Shown: positions 18,401 to 27,519, numbered from the stretch's first letter. The stretch is 64,000 nucleotides of DNA from [Flexibacter] sp. ATCC 35103 (GCF_001975985.1 NZ_MTQF01000001.1:333109-397108); one strand, 5' to 3'. The notes: generated by a model not told the origin, from the letters alone. Numbers and translations: made by a program.

Positions 18401-19064
18401 TTTCTTTATCTTTTCTCTCTAATTCGTTTTGAAGTAAGGCACGCTCATTAAAATCTTTTAAAATCCGAATTAAAAATACAATCGAAATCAAAAAAGCGAC
18501 TATAAAAGCAACAATAATCAAAATGATACTATACATCCCGTATCTTTCTGAGTTTTGGTTGCGTTCTTTTAGTAGATTTTGTTCTGTATTTTCTACTATT
18601 TTAATTTGAGCACGCAAGTCGTTCATCATACTTCTCCCTTCATTGAGATCAAATGTTACGTTGCTTTTTCCTAATCGTTTTTTTACAATCTGATTATTCA
18701 AATATTTAAAAAAATTACTTCTTTGAGGTTTTAATTCTTTTAATTGCTTTTGTTGCAGCACATTATCAACAGTAAGTTCTTCTACTTTATCAAAATACGA
18801 GTTTGATTTTATCTCCGCATCATTATATCGCTGCACAAATTGCTCATCGCCGGTAATCAAATATCCCCGCATACTGGTTTGTGCCTCTGTAATTATAGCG
18901 GAACCTTCGTTCAGGTTATAAATTACATCCTGAGTATGATTTACCCAAAAATTGCTGCTTAACAAGTTTTTTATACTTAGATAAGAAGCTGTAGAACTGA
19001 TCATTAAAACCAGTAATGACACGCTAGAACTTATTAGTAAATTTCTTCTAAAATTGCTCTTCAT
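15495..19064 (-). CDS. hybrid sensor histidine kinase with CHASE3, GAF and three receiver domains
   Basis: A 1189-aa membrane kinase. Order: TM helix (about 10-30), CHASE3-like periplasmic domain with AQTSMRGYLITGDEQF (50-165), second TM (175-200), HAMP-like linker, GAF domain (285-430), a long Glu-rich coiled coil (440-510), HisKA with His528 in MSHELRTP, HATPase with DTGIGIP and GTGLGLSI, then three REC domains (about 800-915, 925-1040, 1065-1189), each with a conserved phospho-acceptor Asp region (LLDIELP, ILDMGIP, LLDMMMP). This layout is a phosphorelay hub. The upstream gene is a REC-kinase 15 bp away; a lone REC, CheR and CheB follow. The signal is unknown. Confidence 0.93.
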   Translation of the reverse strand: MKSNFRRNLLISSSVSLLVLMISSTASYLSIKNLLSSNFWVNHTQDVIYNLNEGSAIITEAQTSMRGYLITGDEQFVQRYNDAEIKSNSYFDKVEELTVDNVLQQKQLKELKPQRSNFFKYLNNQIVKKRLGKSNVTFDLNEGRSMMNDLRAQIKIVENTEQNLLKERNQNSERYGMYSIILIIVAFIVAFLISIVFLIRILKDFNERALLQNELERKDKETAQRIEAISTIASNISSGNYDIRVDDTKADALGSVGESLNNMGISLKTSFDLLSQKEWMQTGVANLNNVMLGDKTLHKLSKDVIEFVCQYTNSSAGVLYVLEDNELFVAGGYSYIPSKNRERIQKGEGLIGQAIISGKLLELKTLSPDDIHINYALGQIKPTHIVAVPLLDTKIEGAIELASIYGFSDLQLEFLNTVSNNIGIAIKSTQNRKRVMELLEETKSQSEELQVQHSELEAINAELEAQTEKLQASEEELRVQQEELEQTNEELSERSVLLEEKNNEIQKKSEALELTTRYKSEFLANMSHELRTPLNSILLLSRLLSENNNKSMVAEEIEFAKVIQSSGNSLLGLIDEILDLSKIEAGKMELEFLDVSTKEITDTLWNLFNQVAKEKGIKFEIISKDAPIVIKTDKMRLEQILKNLISNAIKFTEKGTVSIEIKINTDDDKVICFIVKDTGIGIPLEKQPLIFEAFQQADGSTKRKYGGTGLGLSISRELAKLLRGEIILHSKENEGSTFTLCLPVFGSAINKINVEKIPPTEFTEVPEEEKAPVKKKYISETIPAEIEDDRDSIEESDKVILIVEDDINFAKSLLTFTRKKGYKGVVSVRGDYALNFALLYNPVGVLLDIELPIKSGWEVLEELKNHSATKHIPVHIMSSHKLKQESLLKGAVDFLDKPVAFDKIPDVFLRIEHIINKDAQKVLIIEDNPKHAKALAYFLETYNINSEIKSEVSQGLEALNKTEVDCVILDMGIPDKHAYQILDGVKKSPGLENLPVIVFTGKSLSMKEEVKIKKYADSIIVKTAHSYQRMLDEVSLFLHLVEDKKDGKDKKEGHKKLNLLNNILHEKKVLIVDDDVRNIYSLTKALEVFKMNVITAFDGKEAIKILGEHPDTDIVLLDMMMPNMDGYETAEKIRSMPKFLSLPLIAVTAKAMTGDREKCIKAGASDYITKPVDIDQLLSLLRVWLYDKI

Positions 19065-19079
19065 ACTTTTAAATTATAA

Positions 19080-20294
19080 TTATTCGTATTTTAAAGGGAG
19101 TATAATAATAAAACTGGCACCATGGCCAACCTGACTTTTTGCGGTGATTAATCCGTTGTGTTTTTCGATAATTTTTTTAGCGATTGCTAATCCAATTCCG
19201 GTTCCTTCATAAGATTGACGATCGTTTAAACTTTGAAAAATAATGAATATTCGATCAAGGTAAATTTCATCAAAACCTATTCCGTTATCTTTTACCGTGA
19301 TTCTGCAAAATTTACCATCACGTGAAGCTGAACTCTCAAAAGATTTTTCTGAAATTAATTCAGAAGTAATTTCGATTAAAGGATGTTGAGAATTTCCGGA
19401 GAACTTTAGTGCATTTCCTATCAAATTCTGAAAAACCTGCCTTAGCTGACTCGGGATACTATCTATCGTAGGAAGTTCACTTGTTTTTATAGTAGCATTT
19501 TTTCTTTCGATCAGGTAATCAAAATCCGAAAGTACTTCTTGTAATACAACATTTAAGTCTGTAGATTCTGGTTTTACCTGAGATGATAATCTCGAATAGG
19601 CTAACAAATCGGTAATTAAAGTCTGCATTCTTTCAGCTGATTTAATCGTACGATCTACATAATCGATTGCTTTGGCATCATCAGCGAGATAAAGCTCTTT
19701 AATGATTTTTATAAAAATCTGTATTTTCCGGATGGGTTCATTTAAATCATGCGAAACGACCCAGGAAAATTGTTGCAGTTCGTGATTTTTCATCTCTAAT
19801 TCTTCGTTTTTCGAAACCAGTTCTTTGGTTCTTTCAGCGATTTTAATTTCGAGATTATCCTGTGCTTCTTTTCTGATTTTTATCTCTTTAGAAAGCAGCT
19901 CTTTTATGCCTTTTAATTCATTTTGCTGCTCGTAAATTTTAATGAAAGTTTTTACTTTTAATATCAGCAAATCTGTATCTACAGGTTTGGTAATATATTC
20001 TACAGCACCGGTTTCATATCCTTTAAAAATATATTTTTTCTCAATATTTAATGCTGATAAAAATATAACCGGAATGTCTTTTGTTCGTTTATTGCCTGAA
20101 AGTATTTTGACTACTTCAAAACCGTCAAGTCCCGGCATTTGAACGTCCATGATAATAAGACAGTAACTTGTTTTCAGGATTTTCTTCAGGGCTTCTTCTC
20201 CAGACTCAGCAGTATCTACTTCAATATTATGCAGCTCTAATGTTTTTTTAAGGGCAATAATATTTGCCTTTATATCGTCTACGATTAATACCAT
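19080..20294 (-). CDS. receiver-histidine kinase (REC-HisKA-HATPase)
   Basis: A 404-aa soluble kinase. The N-terminal REC (1-120) has LIVDDIKAN, the acceptor Asp in IIMDVQMPGLDG and Lys in ITKPVD. A coiled-coil linker follows, then HisKA with His182 in SHDLNEPIRK and a HATPase domain with DNGIGFD and GTGIGLAI. With no membrane or PAS input, it is probably driven by phosphorylation of its REC domain. It is the first gene of the minus-strand signalling operon. Confidence 0.93.
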   Translation of the reverse strand: MVLIVDDIKANIIALKKTLELHNIEVDTAESGEEALKKILKTSYCLIIMDVQMPGLDGFEVVKILSGNKRTKDIPVIFLSALNIEKKYIFKGYETGAVEYITKPVDTDLLILKVKTFIKIYEQQNELKGIKELLSKEIKIRKEAQDNLEIKIAERTKELVSKNEELEMKNHELQQFSWVVSHDLNEPIRKIQIFIKIIKELYLADDAKAIDYVDRTIKSAERMQTLITDLLAYSRLSSQVKPESTDLNVVLQEVLSDFDYLIERKNATIKTSELPTIDSIPSQLRQVFQNLIGNALKFSGNSQHPLIEITSELISEKSFESSASRDGKFCRITVKDNGIGFDEIYLDRIFIIFQSLNDRQSYEGTGIGLAIAKKIIEKHNGLITAKSQVGHGASFIIILPLKYE

Positions 20295-20579
20295 ACTGTT
20301 GTGGGGGAGTAAAAGTGTTATGTATAAAACTTGTTTTTTTAGTTTGAAATCTTTTTAGAGAATGATATTTAATACTATCTGATCCTAATATTAGTGTCAT
20401 TGGCAAAACTTTCAAATTTATAAAAAAAAAGAAGAAACCACTTTTATAGGATATGAAATTAGTTACATAATTCCCATGTTGAATCCCCGCTATAAATGAT
20501 AATTCTATAAGTTTTATTGAGACAATTTTAGATTTATTTCAGTTAATGTTTTCAGCATACAATCCTTATTTTTAAACTA
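20295..20579. other. divergent intergenic region with AATTCTATAA box
   Basis: 285 bp between the kinase operon and the SDR gene. It contains AATTCTATAA (20501-20510) followed 18 bp later by TAGATTTA (20529-20536), a possible SDR promoter. The same decamer precedes two acidic-protein genes. Confidence 0.4.
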
Positions 20580-21452
20580 ATGATTAACTCTAAAGTAAGT
20601 ATTATGAAAACGATAAAAACATTTCCGGAGCAAAAGCAAAATCTTCCGGGTAACGAACATCAAATGAATCCTGAGCCTGAAATCATTAGAGAAAATTATG
20701 TTGGAAGCGGAAAACTATTGGGCAAAGTTGCCTTTATAACCGGCGGAGACAGCGGTATTGGCCGTAGTGTTGCTGTACATTTTGCGAGAGAAGGTGCTAA
20801 TATTGCCATTGTTTACCTTAAAGAAGATAAAGATGCGAAAGATACCAAAGCACTTATTGAGAAAGAAGGCAGGGAATGCCTAATTATAAGCGGAGATCTA
20901 AAGGATGAGAAATTCTGTAAAAGTGCCGTAAAAAAATGTTATACCACATTTAAAAAAATAAATATTATAGTTAATAATGCAGCTGTACAATTTCCTCAAA
21001 CTGAATTCGAAAGCATTACTACTGCACAGCTTCATAAAACATTTGAAACTAATATTTATCCGTATTTTTATATTACAAAAGCAGCGTTGCCATTTCTTAC
21101 AGAAGGTGATACTATTATTAACACAAGTTCTGTCACAGCATATCGCGGCAGTGAGCATCTGGCTGATTATGCCAGCACAAAAGGCGCAATCGTAAGCTTT
21201 ACCAGATCATTATCTACAATGCTTGCCAAAAAGAAAATAAGAGTAAATGGCGTTGCCCCCGGTCCTATCTGGACACCATTGATCGTTGCCAGTTTTGATA
21301 ATTTATCTGATTTTGGAAAAGATAATCCGATGGAAAGAGCCGGTCAACCCTCAGAAGTTGCTCCTGCTTATGTATTCCTGGCGTGTCAGGACAGCAGTTA
21401 TATCACCGGACAATTTATTCATATTAATGGAGGCGAAATGATTGGCGGATAA
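20580..21452 (+). CDS. SDR family oxidoreductase (YghA/YhdF-like)
   Basis: Short-chain dehydrogenase of 290 aa with an extended N-terminus (residues 1-45), as in the stress-linked YghA/YhdF group. The NAD(P) site is TGGDSGIGR, followed by the NNAA motif, the catalytic Ser in NTSSVTAYRG, and Tyr/Lys in YASTKG. C-terminal YITGQFIHINGGE is standard. The ATG at 20604 (Met-Lys-Thr) is an equally good start. Substrate unknown. Lies between signalling genes and a transporter. Confidence 0.9.
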   Translation: MINSKVSIMKTIKTFPEQKQNLPGNEHQMNPEPEIIRENYVGSGKLLGKVAFITGGDSGIGRSVAVHFAREGANIAIVYLKEDKDAKDTKALIEKEGRECLIISGDLKDEKFCKSAVKKCYTTFKKINIIVNNAAVQFPQTEFESITTAQLHKTFETNIYPYFYITKAALPFLTEGDTIINTSSVTAYRGSEHLADYASTKGAIVSFTRSLSTMLAKKKIRVNGVAPGPIWTPLIVASFDNLSDFGKDNPMERAGQPSEVAPAYVFLACQDSSYITGQFIHINGGEMIGG

Positions 21453-21463
21453 GTTTTTTTTAG

Positions 21464-21500
21464 AGTTACTAAGGTTCTGAGGTACTAAGTTGCTAAGTTT
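21464..21500. repeat. TACTAAGGTTCTGAGG-type repeat
   Basis: Short CTAAG/CTGAG words after the SDR gene; related tracts are at 21595-21632 (CTTAGTCACT words) and 21912-21955, with a CAAAG variant at 46298-46335. Dispersed intergenic repeat family. Confidence 0.55.
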
Positions 21501-21640
21501 TTTCATCTTACTAACTCTTAAAATAAACTCCTACAATTAAAAAGACAACTTTGCTCCTGAATAACCATCTGAATTATGCGATTTAAAAAAAAACTTAGTC
21601 ACTTAGTCACTCAGTCACTTAGAAACTAAAAACTAAAAAA

Positions 21641-21901
21641 ATGAATTTAATCGATGCTGTTGGGCTTTTTGCCGGAACTTGTGTTACGATATCTGTAATT
21701 CCGCAAATTATAAAAGTTTGGAAAACAAAAAAGGTAAAGCAAATTTCGCTTAAAACCTTTGGTATCCTTACTTTTGGAATACTGGTCTGGATTATCTACG
21801 GCATCTTAAAAGAAGATTTGCCCATTATACTCACCAACAGTGTTTCATTATGTCTGAACTTAATCATGGTTTATTTTATTATTTATTATGAAAAGGAATG
21901 A
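21641..21901 (+). CDS. SemiSWEET / PQ-loop family transporter
   Basis: An 86-aa membrane protein with three TM helices and the conserved PQ pair in ISVIPQIIKVWKTK of helix 1, the half-SWEET architecture. Such proteins dimerise and passively carry small sugars. The length matches the family exactly. Flanked on both sides by CTAAG repeats; a hairpin terminator follows at 21997. Confidence 0.88.
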   Translation: MNLIDAVGLFAGTCVTISVIPQIIKVWKTKKVKQISLKTFGILTFGILVWIIYGILKEDLPIILTNSVSLCLNLIMVYFIIYYEKE

Positions 21902-21996
21902 GTTTCTTAAAAAGGCACTAAGTTACTAAGGTTCTAAGAGGCTAAGGTACTGAAGGATTGTGTTTAAAAAATCCTTTTTTAAATATATTGAATAAA

Positions 21997-22026
21997 AAAA
22001 ACAGCTCGGTAAAAGCTGTTTTTTTC
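21997..22026. terminator. hairpin between SemiSWEET and AraC-like gene
   Basis: AAAAACAGCT and its inverted copy AGCTGTTTTT with a T-run on the plus strand and A-run on the left. It can terminate both convergent transcripts. Confidence 0.75.
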
Positions 22027-22055
22027 GTAAATGCAGAAGTGATATATAATGCTTA

Positions 22056-22886
22056 TTAGCTAGCTAGTTTTTGATTGTATGGCTTATATGATAAATGGTA
22101 TTTTTCTTTAAAAATACGTGGCAAATAGTGTCGACCGGCTAATCCTGCAGCATTGATTACATCCGAAATATTGATATTCGAAATTCTTTTTATTTCATTA
22201 ATTTGCTTTGTGGCCAAATTCAAAATAGGTTCAAATGTTTTAATGTAGTTATAACTATGTTGAGCTATCTCCATATCTACAATTTCTTCTAATATTACTT
22301 TTTTAAGTAAATTTCTAACGATTCCTTGTTGCGGAAGCGCTTTAAGTTCCTGCCATTTCTCGACAATTTTTAAATTCTCTGCTCCTGTATACACATAGTT
22401 TCCGGATTGGTTCATGAATCTTGTCTTTAACTGAGAGATCATTTCAAAATTCTCATCTTCTGTGCTTATAACCGTTGGTACTCCAATTAAGGAGAACTGA
22501 ATGCGTTTGTGACTTTCAAAATAAAGTACACTATTTATAACCGAAGTATTACTCAAAACCCCCGTTTGATTGTTTTTAAGACTCTTTTTCTCCCCATTTG
22601 CACCAAAACTATGTGATAGTTTTCCGTTTTCGCAATACACGAAAAATATTGGCGCTGATTGAAAAGATTCCATACTCAGACTTACATCCTGATTTAATAC
22701 AAGGTCAAAATTCAAATGCGACATTCTGTTATCCAAACAAACTCCGCTGATAGTTCCTTTTGCCCATTTAGATTTTATGATCAAATTGTATTCGTTATTA
22801 TTGGTGATCAATTCACCATCAAAACTATCTTTAAGATCATTAAAAATAGTATCAAATCGTCCTGTATTTAAGTATAGTTTTTTCAT
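22056..22886 (-). CDS. AraC-like transcriptional regulator, single HTH visible
   Basis: A 276-aa protein. The last 45 residues (ISDVINAAGLAGRHYLPRIF...YKPY) match the second helix-turn-helix of AraC proteins, whereas a clear first HTH is not visible. The N-terminal part is beta-rich, of unknown ligand. The ATG at 22886 is preferred over an upstream in-frame start at 22931. It sits alone on the minus strand. DNA binding is likely; the target is unknown. Confidence 0.7.
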   Translation of the reverse strand: MKKLYLNTGRFDTIFNDLKDSFDGELITNNNEYNLIIKSKWAKGTISGVCLDNRMSHLNFDLVLNQDVSLSMESFQSAPIFFVYCENGKLSHSFGANGEKKSLKNNQTGVLSNTSVINSVLYFESHKRIQFSLIGVPTVISTEDENFEMISQLKTRFMNQSGNYVYTGAENLKIVEKWQELKALPQQGIVRNLLKKVILEEIVDMEIAQHSYNYIKTFEPILNLATKQINEIKRISNINISDVINAAGLAGRHYLPRIFKEKYHLSYKPYNQKLAS

Positions 22887-23248
22887 ATTGGTCTGGTTTA
22901 ATAAAACTGGTTTGTATTTATTTACGTACAAATATTAGTTTTGGTTTTTTATCTTATTTTGATAATTCAAATTTCAGAAATATTGTCAATCAAATCTTTA
23001 TACAATTTCAGTCAGATATTTCATAATTATTACAACAGTCTTTTTTATAAAAAATGAGATTTTAATGACGAATTGTAAGCTATGAATTATTAAGTGTTTT
23101 TGATATCATGTAATTTTCTATAAGAACATCATCATTACCTGCAATCTTGTTTCTATACTCTTTCCTCTATAATCTTGCTTCTATCATCTTTTCTCTATAT
23201 TCTTTCCTCTATATTCTTTCCTCTATATTCTTTCTTCTTATAAAAAAA
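22887..23248. repeat. intergenic region with TCTATATTCTTTCC tandem words
   Basis: 362 bp without a gene. Positions 23150-23238 are a pyrimidine tract with at least three tandem copies of CTCTATATTCTTTC, the same family as 15435-15495 and the complement of 32708-32770. The remainder is plain AT-rich DNA that must carry the promoter of the AraC-like gene. Confidence 0.6.
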
Positions 23249-23282
23249 AGCAGCTGCCCCAGATAAATCTGAAACAACTGCT
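23249..23282 (-). terminator. terminator for the 112-aa protein gene
   Basis: On the minus strand AGCAGTTGTTTCAGA pairs fully (with G-U pairs) with TCTGGGGCAGCTGCT, followed by an eight-base T-run. Confidence 0.8.
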
Positions 23283-23307
23283 CCCCAGCAAAATAAAAAA
23301 TACTTAT

Positions 23308-23646
23308 CTATGTAAGTTCGTTTATGTCGGCATTTTTAGAATAATTTGCCTTCGGTATATCTTTAAAAAATTCAGCTTCTTCCAGGTCTGCTGTTGGGCC
23401 GTATCCTATTAAATGGGTTCCTTTTTTTTGATCCTTTGTTTCTATTATATATAAAATCGACATATCATCAGGATCACTCATACCTTCGTATCGATGATGG
23501 GCTACAATAAAAATCTCATCCGGCTTATAGGCATATTTTGACTCTGAATCGATTAGGCAACCATTTTCAAACAAATAATTAGTCATATACCCTTCGTCCT
23601 GATATTTCTTTATATAGTCGGTTTCGTGTTTTTGTTCCTTTTTCAT
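23308..23646 (-). CDS. conserved small protein, often mis-named phosphoribosylpyrophosphate synthetase
   Basis: A 112-aa soluble protein with a conserved core HHRYEGMSDPDDMSILYII and a GTHLIGYGP turn. I recognise this core from a widespread Bacteroidota family of about 100 aa. Databases often label it phosphoribosylpyrophosphate synthetase, but it is far too short and lacks the PRPP-binding motif. Function unknown. It is divergent from the multi-PAS kinase gene and has its own terminator. Confidence 0.75.
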   Translation of the reverse strand: MKKEQKHETDYIKKYQDEGYMTNYLFENGCLIDSESKYAYKPDEIFIVAHHRYEGMSDPDDMSILYIIETKDQKKGTHLIGYGPTADLEEAEFFKDIPKANYSKNADINELT

Positions 23647-23872
23647 GATTTTATTAAATTAAAGATTTTTTACAATCTATTATATATTCAAATTTCATCA
23701 ATAGTAACAGATAAAATTAACTCAATTGATTTAAAAATTAGCTCATTCAAAAATTCAAAATAAAATCAATAAATATTTCACTAATTTTAACAATTATTCT
23801 GAAAGCGTGATATAATAATTCTATCAATTGAATTAGCTTTATTGTTTTAAACCAAAACGAAATACCTTTTTA

Positions 23873-26800
23873 ATGAGTACTACAAATCAAGATTTTCTTG
23901 CTAATGGAGGCGAAATGGGCACTTTAATGCGTGCCAAAGACTGGAATAAATCCCCAATTGGTCCTGTTGAAACCTGGCCACAAAGTTTGCGTACAACATT
24001 AGGAATTCTTTTAAACTCAAAATTTCCAATGTTTTTGTTTTGGGGTCCGGAACATATTTGTTTTTACAATGATGCTTATCGTCCCAGCTTGGGAAACGAC
24101 GGGAAACATCCGTTAATATTAGGAGAAAAAGGTTCTGATTTCTGGCCTGAAATCTGGGATTTTATAAAACCACTAATCGATCAGGTTCTTACACAAGGTG
24201 AAGCAACCTGGCATGAAAACCAACTATTGCCCATTTACAGAAACGGAAAAATGGAAGATGTTTACTGGACATTTAGTTATAGTCCCGTAAATAATGATCA
24301 GGGAAAAATAGATGGTGTACTCGTTATCTGTAATGAAACTACAGATAATGTATCTATACTTAAAAATTTAGAAAACAGTAATGAACGCTACTTAAATAAT
24401 ATTTTACAAACTCCAAATGCTATGTGCATTTTTAGAGGCAAGGATTATGTTGTTGAAATTGCAAACGAACTAATGCTCGAAATTTGGGAGCGAAATATAG
24501 ATCAGGTTATAAACAAACCCATTTTTGAAGCGTTGCCGGAAGTTACAGGTCAGGGTCTTGAAGAAATTTTACTAAAGGTTTATACTACCGGAGAACGATT
24601 TACAGCTTACGAACTTCCGGTTAAAATAAACCGTAAAGGCAAAGTCGAAAACACTTTTATCAATGTAGTTTATGAAGCATTAAAAGAACCTGACGGTACG
24701 ATTTCAGGAATTGTTGCAATTGCAAATGATGTTACGATACAAGTTGTTGCGAGAACAGCTGTTGAAGAAAGTGATAAACGATTCAGGCATAGCGTAAAGC
24801 AGCTTCCGTTGGGAATAGCAATTCTTAAAGGCGCTGATTTAGTTATCGAAATGGCCAATTCTACTTACCTTCAAATAATTGATAAAACTGAAGATGAGAT
24901 CCTTAATAAACCTGTTTTTTCCTCTGTTCCTGAGGCTAAAGACAGAGTTTTGCCTTTGCTATTAAAGGTTTATGAAGATGGAGTTCCGTATTATACAGAT
25001 GAATTAGAGGTAACTTTAAACCGATACGGCAAACAGGAACTTTGTTATTTTAATTTAGTTTTCCATCCTTTAAAAGATGAAAACGATAGTATTGAAGGTG
25101 TTATTATTGTATCACATGAAGTTACAGAAGCTGTAAAAGCAAGACATCTTTTAACCGAAAGCGAAAAAGCATTTAGAAAATTGGTCACAGATTCTCCTAT
25201 TGCGATGGCAATTTTTAGAGGGAAAGATCATATTATCGAAATGGCCAATAATGCCATGAGAAAAACCATTTGGCAAAAAAAGAAAAGCGAAACCATTGGA
25301 AAACCAATTCTGGAGGTATTTCCGGAATTACTGGAACAAAAATATCCGGAATTACTGGATCAGGTGGTTCAGAATAAAAAAATTGTTCGTGAAAATGAAT
25401 CACTGGCTTATGTGAATATCAAAGGCGAACTCAAAAAATTTTATCTGGATTATCAATACACTCCGCTTCTTGAAAAAGACGGAGAAGCTTCAGGGGTTAT
25501 GGTTACAGTAAATGATGTAACTGCAAAAGTAGAAGCCCGCAAAAAAGTAGAAGATGCAGAAGAACGTGCACGCTTAGCTTCAGAAATTGCCCAGATTGCA
25601 ACTTGGGACTTAAATGTTCCTACTCAGGAATTGATTTATTCTGAAAATCTGGCTATTGTTTTTGGATATGAAAAAACAACAAAACTTACACGCGCACAAA
25701 TTCAGGGTCAGATACATCCTGATGACAAACCAATATTAGAAGAAGCATATCACAGGGCACTTAGAACTAGTATTTACAAATATGAATCGCGTTTTATTAA
25801 ACCGGATACTTCTATTGTCTGGATCAGGGCGCATGGCAAGATATTTTTTGACGAAAATAAACATCCTATAAAAATGCTTGGGACGGTCATGGATATTACA
25901 GATGAAAAAAATAACCAGGAAACCTTGATAAAAAGCGAAGAAAAATTCAGGCTTCTTGCTGATTCTATGCCACAGCATATCTGGACGAGTGACCCAATGG
26001 GAAATCTTAATTATTTTAACCAGTCTGTTTTTACTTACTCCGGAATAACGCAAAAAGATGTCGATAAATATGGATGGCTTCAAATCGTGCATCCTGATGA
26101 TCGCGAAGATAATGTAAATGCCTGGATGGAATCTATAAAAACTGGAAATGACTTTTTGATAGAACATCGTTTTCGCCGTTATGATGGCGAATACAGGTGG
26201 CAATTAAGTCGTGCAATTGCACAAAAAAATACCGAAGGAAAGATAGAAATGTGGGTTGGTACAAGTACTGATATTCAGGACCAGAAGAATTTTACAAATC
26301 AACTCGAAAAAGAAGTTTCTGAACGTACTGAAGAACTGGAGAGCAAAAATAGGGACCTGATCAATATGAATATCGAGCTGCAGTCTTTTGCCTATATTTC
26401 AAGTCATGATTTGCAGGAACCTCTTAGAAAAATCCAGACTTTTGCAAGCCGATTGTCCGATTTGGATGAACAGAATATTTCGCCGAAAGCCAAAACATAT
26501 TTAAGCCGAATTGAAGTTTCAGCCAAAAGAATGCAGACTTTAATTCAGGATCTTTTAGCCTATTCAAGAACAAATTCAGCCGATAGAGTTTTTGTAAAAT
26601 CAAATCTTGATGATATTGCCGAGGAGGTAAAAAGTGATTTTTCTGAACGTATTGAAGAAAAAAATGCCCAGATTCATTTTGACCCTTTAGGCGAAGCAAC
26701 TATTATTCCGTTTCAGTTTAGACAGTTATTACATAATTTGATTGGAAACGCGCTAAAATTCGCTAAAAATGGCGTTACACCTGTTATCGAAGTAAAAGCA

Positions 26801-27079
26801 AATTTAGTAAAAGGCTATGAAATAAAAGAAACTGTTGATTTTCCTGATAAATTATATTATCATCTTCAAATTTCTGATAACGGAATTGGCTTTGATCCAG
26901 AATACAATGAGCGTATTTTTGAAGTATTCCAACGTTTAAATACAGAAAGTGAATTTGCAGGAACCGGAATTGGACTGGCAATTGTAAAAAAGATTGTAGA
27001 AAACCATAAAGGAATCATTACTGCCAGTGGCATAAAAGACAAAGGCGCTACTTTTGATATTTACATTCCGGATTTGTAA
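23873..27079 (+). CDS. multi-PAS sensor histidine kinase
   Basis: A 1068-aa soluble kinase without TM helices. About six PAS domains follow one another (roughly 20-160, 170-295, 300-425, 430-560, 565-690, 690-810); domains 2-4 share a recurring 'FRGKDYVVEIAN'-type start and are probably internal duplications. HisKA follows with His845 in SSHDLQEPLRK, then a HATPase with DNGIGFD and GTGIGLAI. This SHDLQEP group often partners Rcp1-like receivers, and such a receiver is encoded convergently 8 bp away. The input is unknown; a redox, light or ligand role cannot be assigned. Confidence 0.93.
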   Translation: MSTTNQDFLANGGEMGTLMRAKDWNKSPIGPVETWPQSLRTTLGILLNSKFPMFLFWGPEHICFYNDAYRPSLGNDGKHPLILGEKGSDFWPEIWDFIKPLIDQVLTQGEATWHENQLLPIYRNGKMEDVYWTFSYSPVNNDQGKIDGVLVICNETTDNVSILKNLENSNERYLNNILQTPNAMCIFRGKDYVVEIANELMLEIWERNIDQVINKPIFEALPEVTGQGLEEILLKVYTTGERFTAYELPVKINRKGKVENTFINVVYEALKEPDGTISGIVAIANDVTIQVVARTAVEESDKRFRHSVKQLPLGIAILKGADLVIEMANSTYLQIIDKTEDEILNKPVFSSVPEAKDRVLPLLLKVYEDGVPYYTDELEVTLNRYGKQELCYFNLVFHPLKDENDSIEGVIIVSHEVTEAVKARHLLTESEKAFRKLVTDSPIAMAIFRGKDHIIEMANNAMRKTIWQKKKSETIGKPILEVFPELLEQKYPELLDQVVQNKKIVRENESLAYVNIKGELKKFYLDYQYTPLLEKDGEASGVMVTVNDVTAKVEARKKVEDAEERARLASEIAQIATWDLNVPTQELIYSENLAIVFGYEKTTKLTRAQIQGQIHPDDKPILEEAYHRALRTSIYKYESRFIKPDTSIVWIRAHGKIFFDENKHPIKMLGTVMDITDEKNNQETLIKSEEKFRLLADSMPQHIWTSDPMGNLNYFNQSVFTYSGITQKDVDKYGWLQIVHPDDREDNVNAWMESIKTGNDFLIEHRFRRYDGEYRWQLSRAIAQKNTEGKIEMWVGTSTDIQDQKNFTNQLEKEVSERTEELESKNRDLINMNIELQSFAYISSHDLQEPLRKIQTFASRLSDLDEQNISPKAKTYLSRIEVSAKRMQTLIQDLLAYSRTNSADRVFVKSNLDDIAEEVKSDFSERIEEKNAQIHFDPLGEATIIPFQFRQLLHNLIGNALKFAKNGVTPVIEVKANLVKGYEIKETVDFPDKLYYHLQISDNGIGFDPEYNERIFEVFQRLNTESEFAGTGIGLAIVKKIVENHKGIITASGIKDKGATFDIYIPDL

Positions 27080-27087
27080 CAGGTGAA

Positions 27088-27519
27088 TTATGACTTATAG
27101 ACAAAGTTCTTATCGGTTGGACTAAATTTTTTCCAATCGATTTCAAGTGCATGATCAATAGATTTTATAATATCCTTCATTAAAATTGGCTTTGTGATAA
27201 ACAAATTCGCACCTAAAGTGCGGCATTTTTCTATTATACTTGGCTCGTTTGATGTAGAAAAAATAATCACAGGAATATCATTTTGTACCTCAGAATTTCG
27301 AAGTTCTGTCAGAACATCAAACCCATTTTTGCCGGGCATATTCAAATCTAAAAAAACTACATGAGGTGTTGGCGGTGGATTGTAAATTGCATTCAATAAC
27401 TTTTCACCTCCGGTATATGTCTGAAGTCTTATTTTTTTAGGCAATGATTCTACTGCATCAGCAAAAATGCTCAAATCATCTTCATCATCATCAGTATAAA
27501 AAATAGTAAAATCAGTCAT
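27088..27519 (-). CDS. Rcp1-like single-domain response regulator
   Basis: A 143-aa REC domain with acidic pocket YTDDDEDD, acceptor Asp in VFLDLNMPGKNG, Ser/Thr in IIFSTSN and Lys in ITKPI. This Rcp1-type receiver has no output domain. Convergent with the multi-PAS kinase, stops 8 bp apart, so the pair probably forms one two-component system. Confidence 0.92.
   Translation of the reverse strand: MTDFTIFYTDDDEDDLSIFADAVESLPKKIRLQTYTGGEKLLNAIYNPPPTPHVVFLDLNMPGKNGFDVLTELRNSEVQNDIPVIIFSTSNEPSIIEKCRTLGANLFITKPILMKDIIKSIDHALEIDWKKFSPTDKNFVYKS

Noticed and set aside
23308..23646. Naming the 112-aa protein phosphoribosylpyrophosphate synthetase
   Set aside because: Too short and without the PRPP-binding loop; the label is a propagated misannotation.
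25736..26203. 155-residue minus-strand frame
   Set aside because: Antisense to PAS domains of the kinase gene, whose protein motifs are unmistakable.
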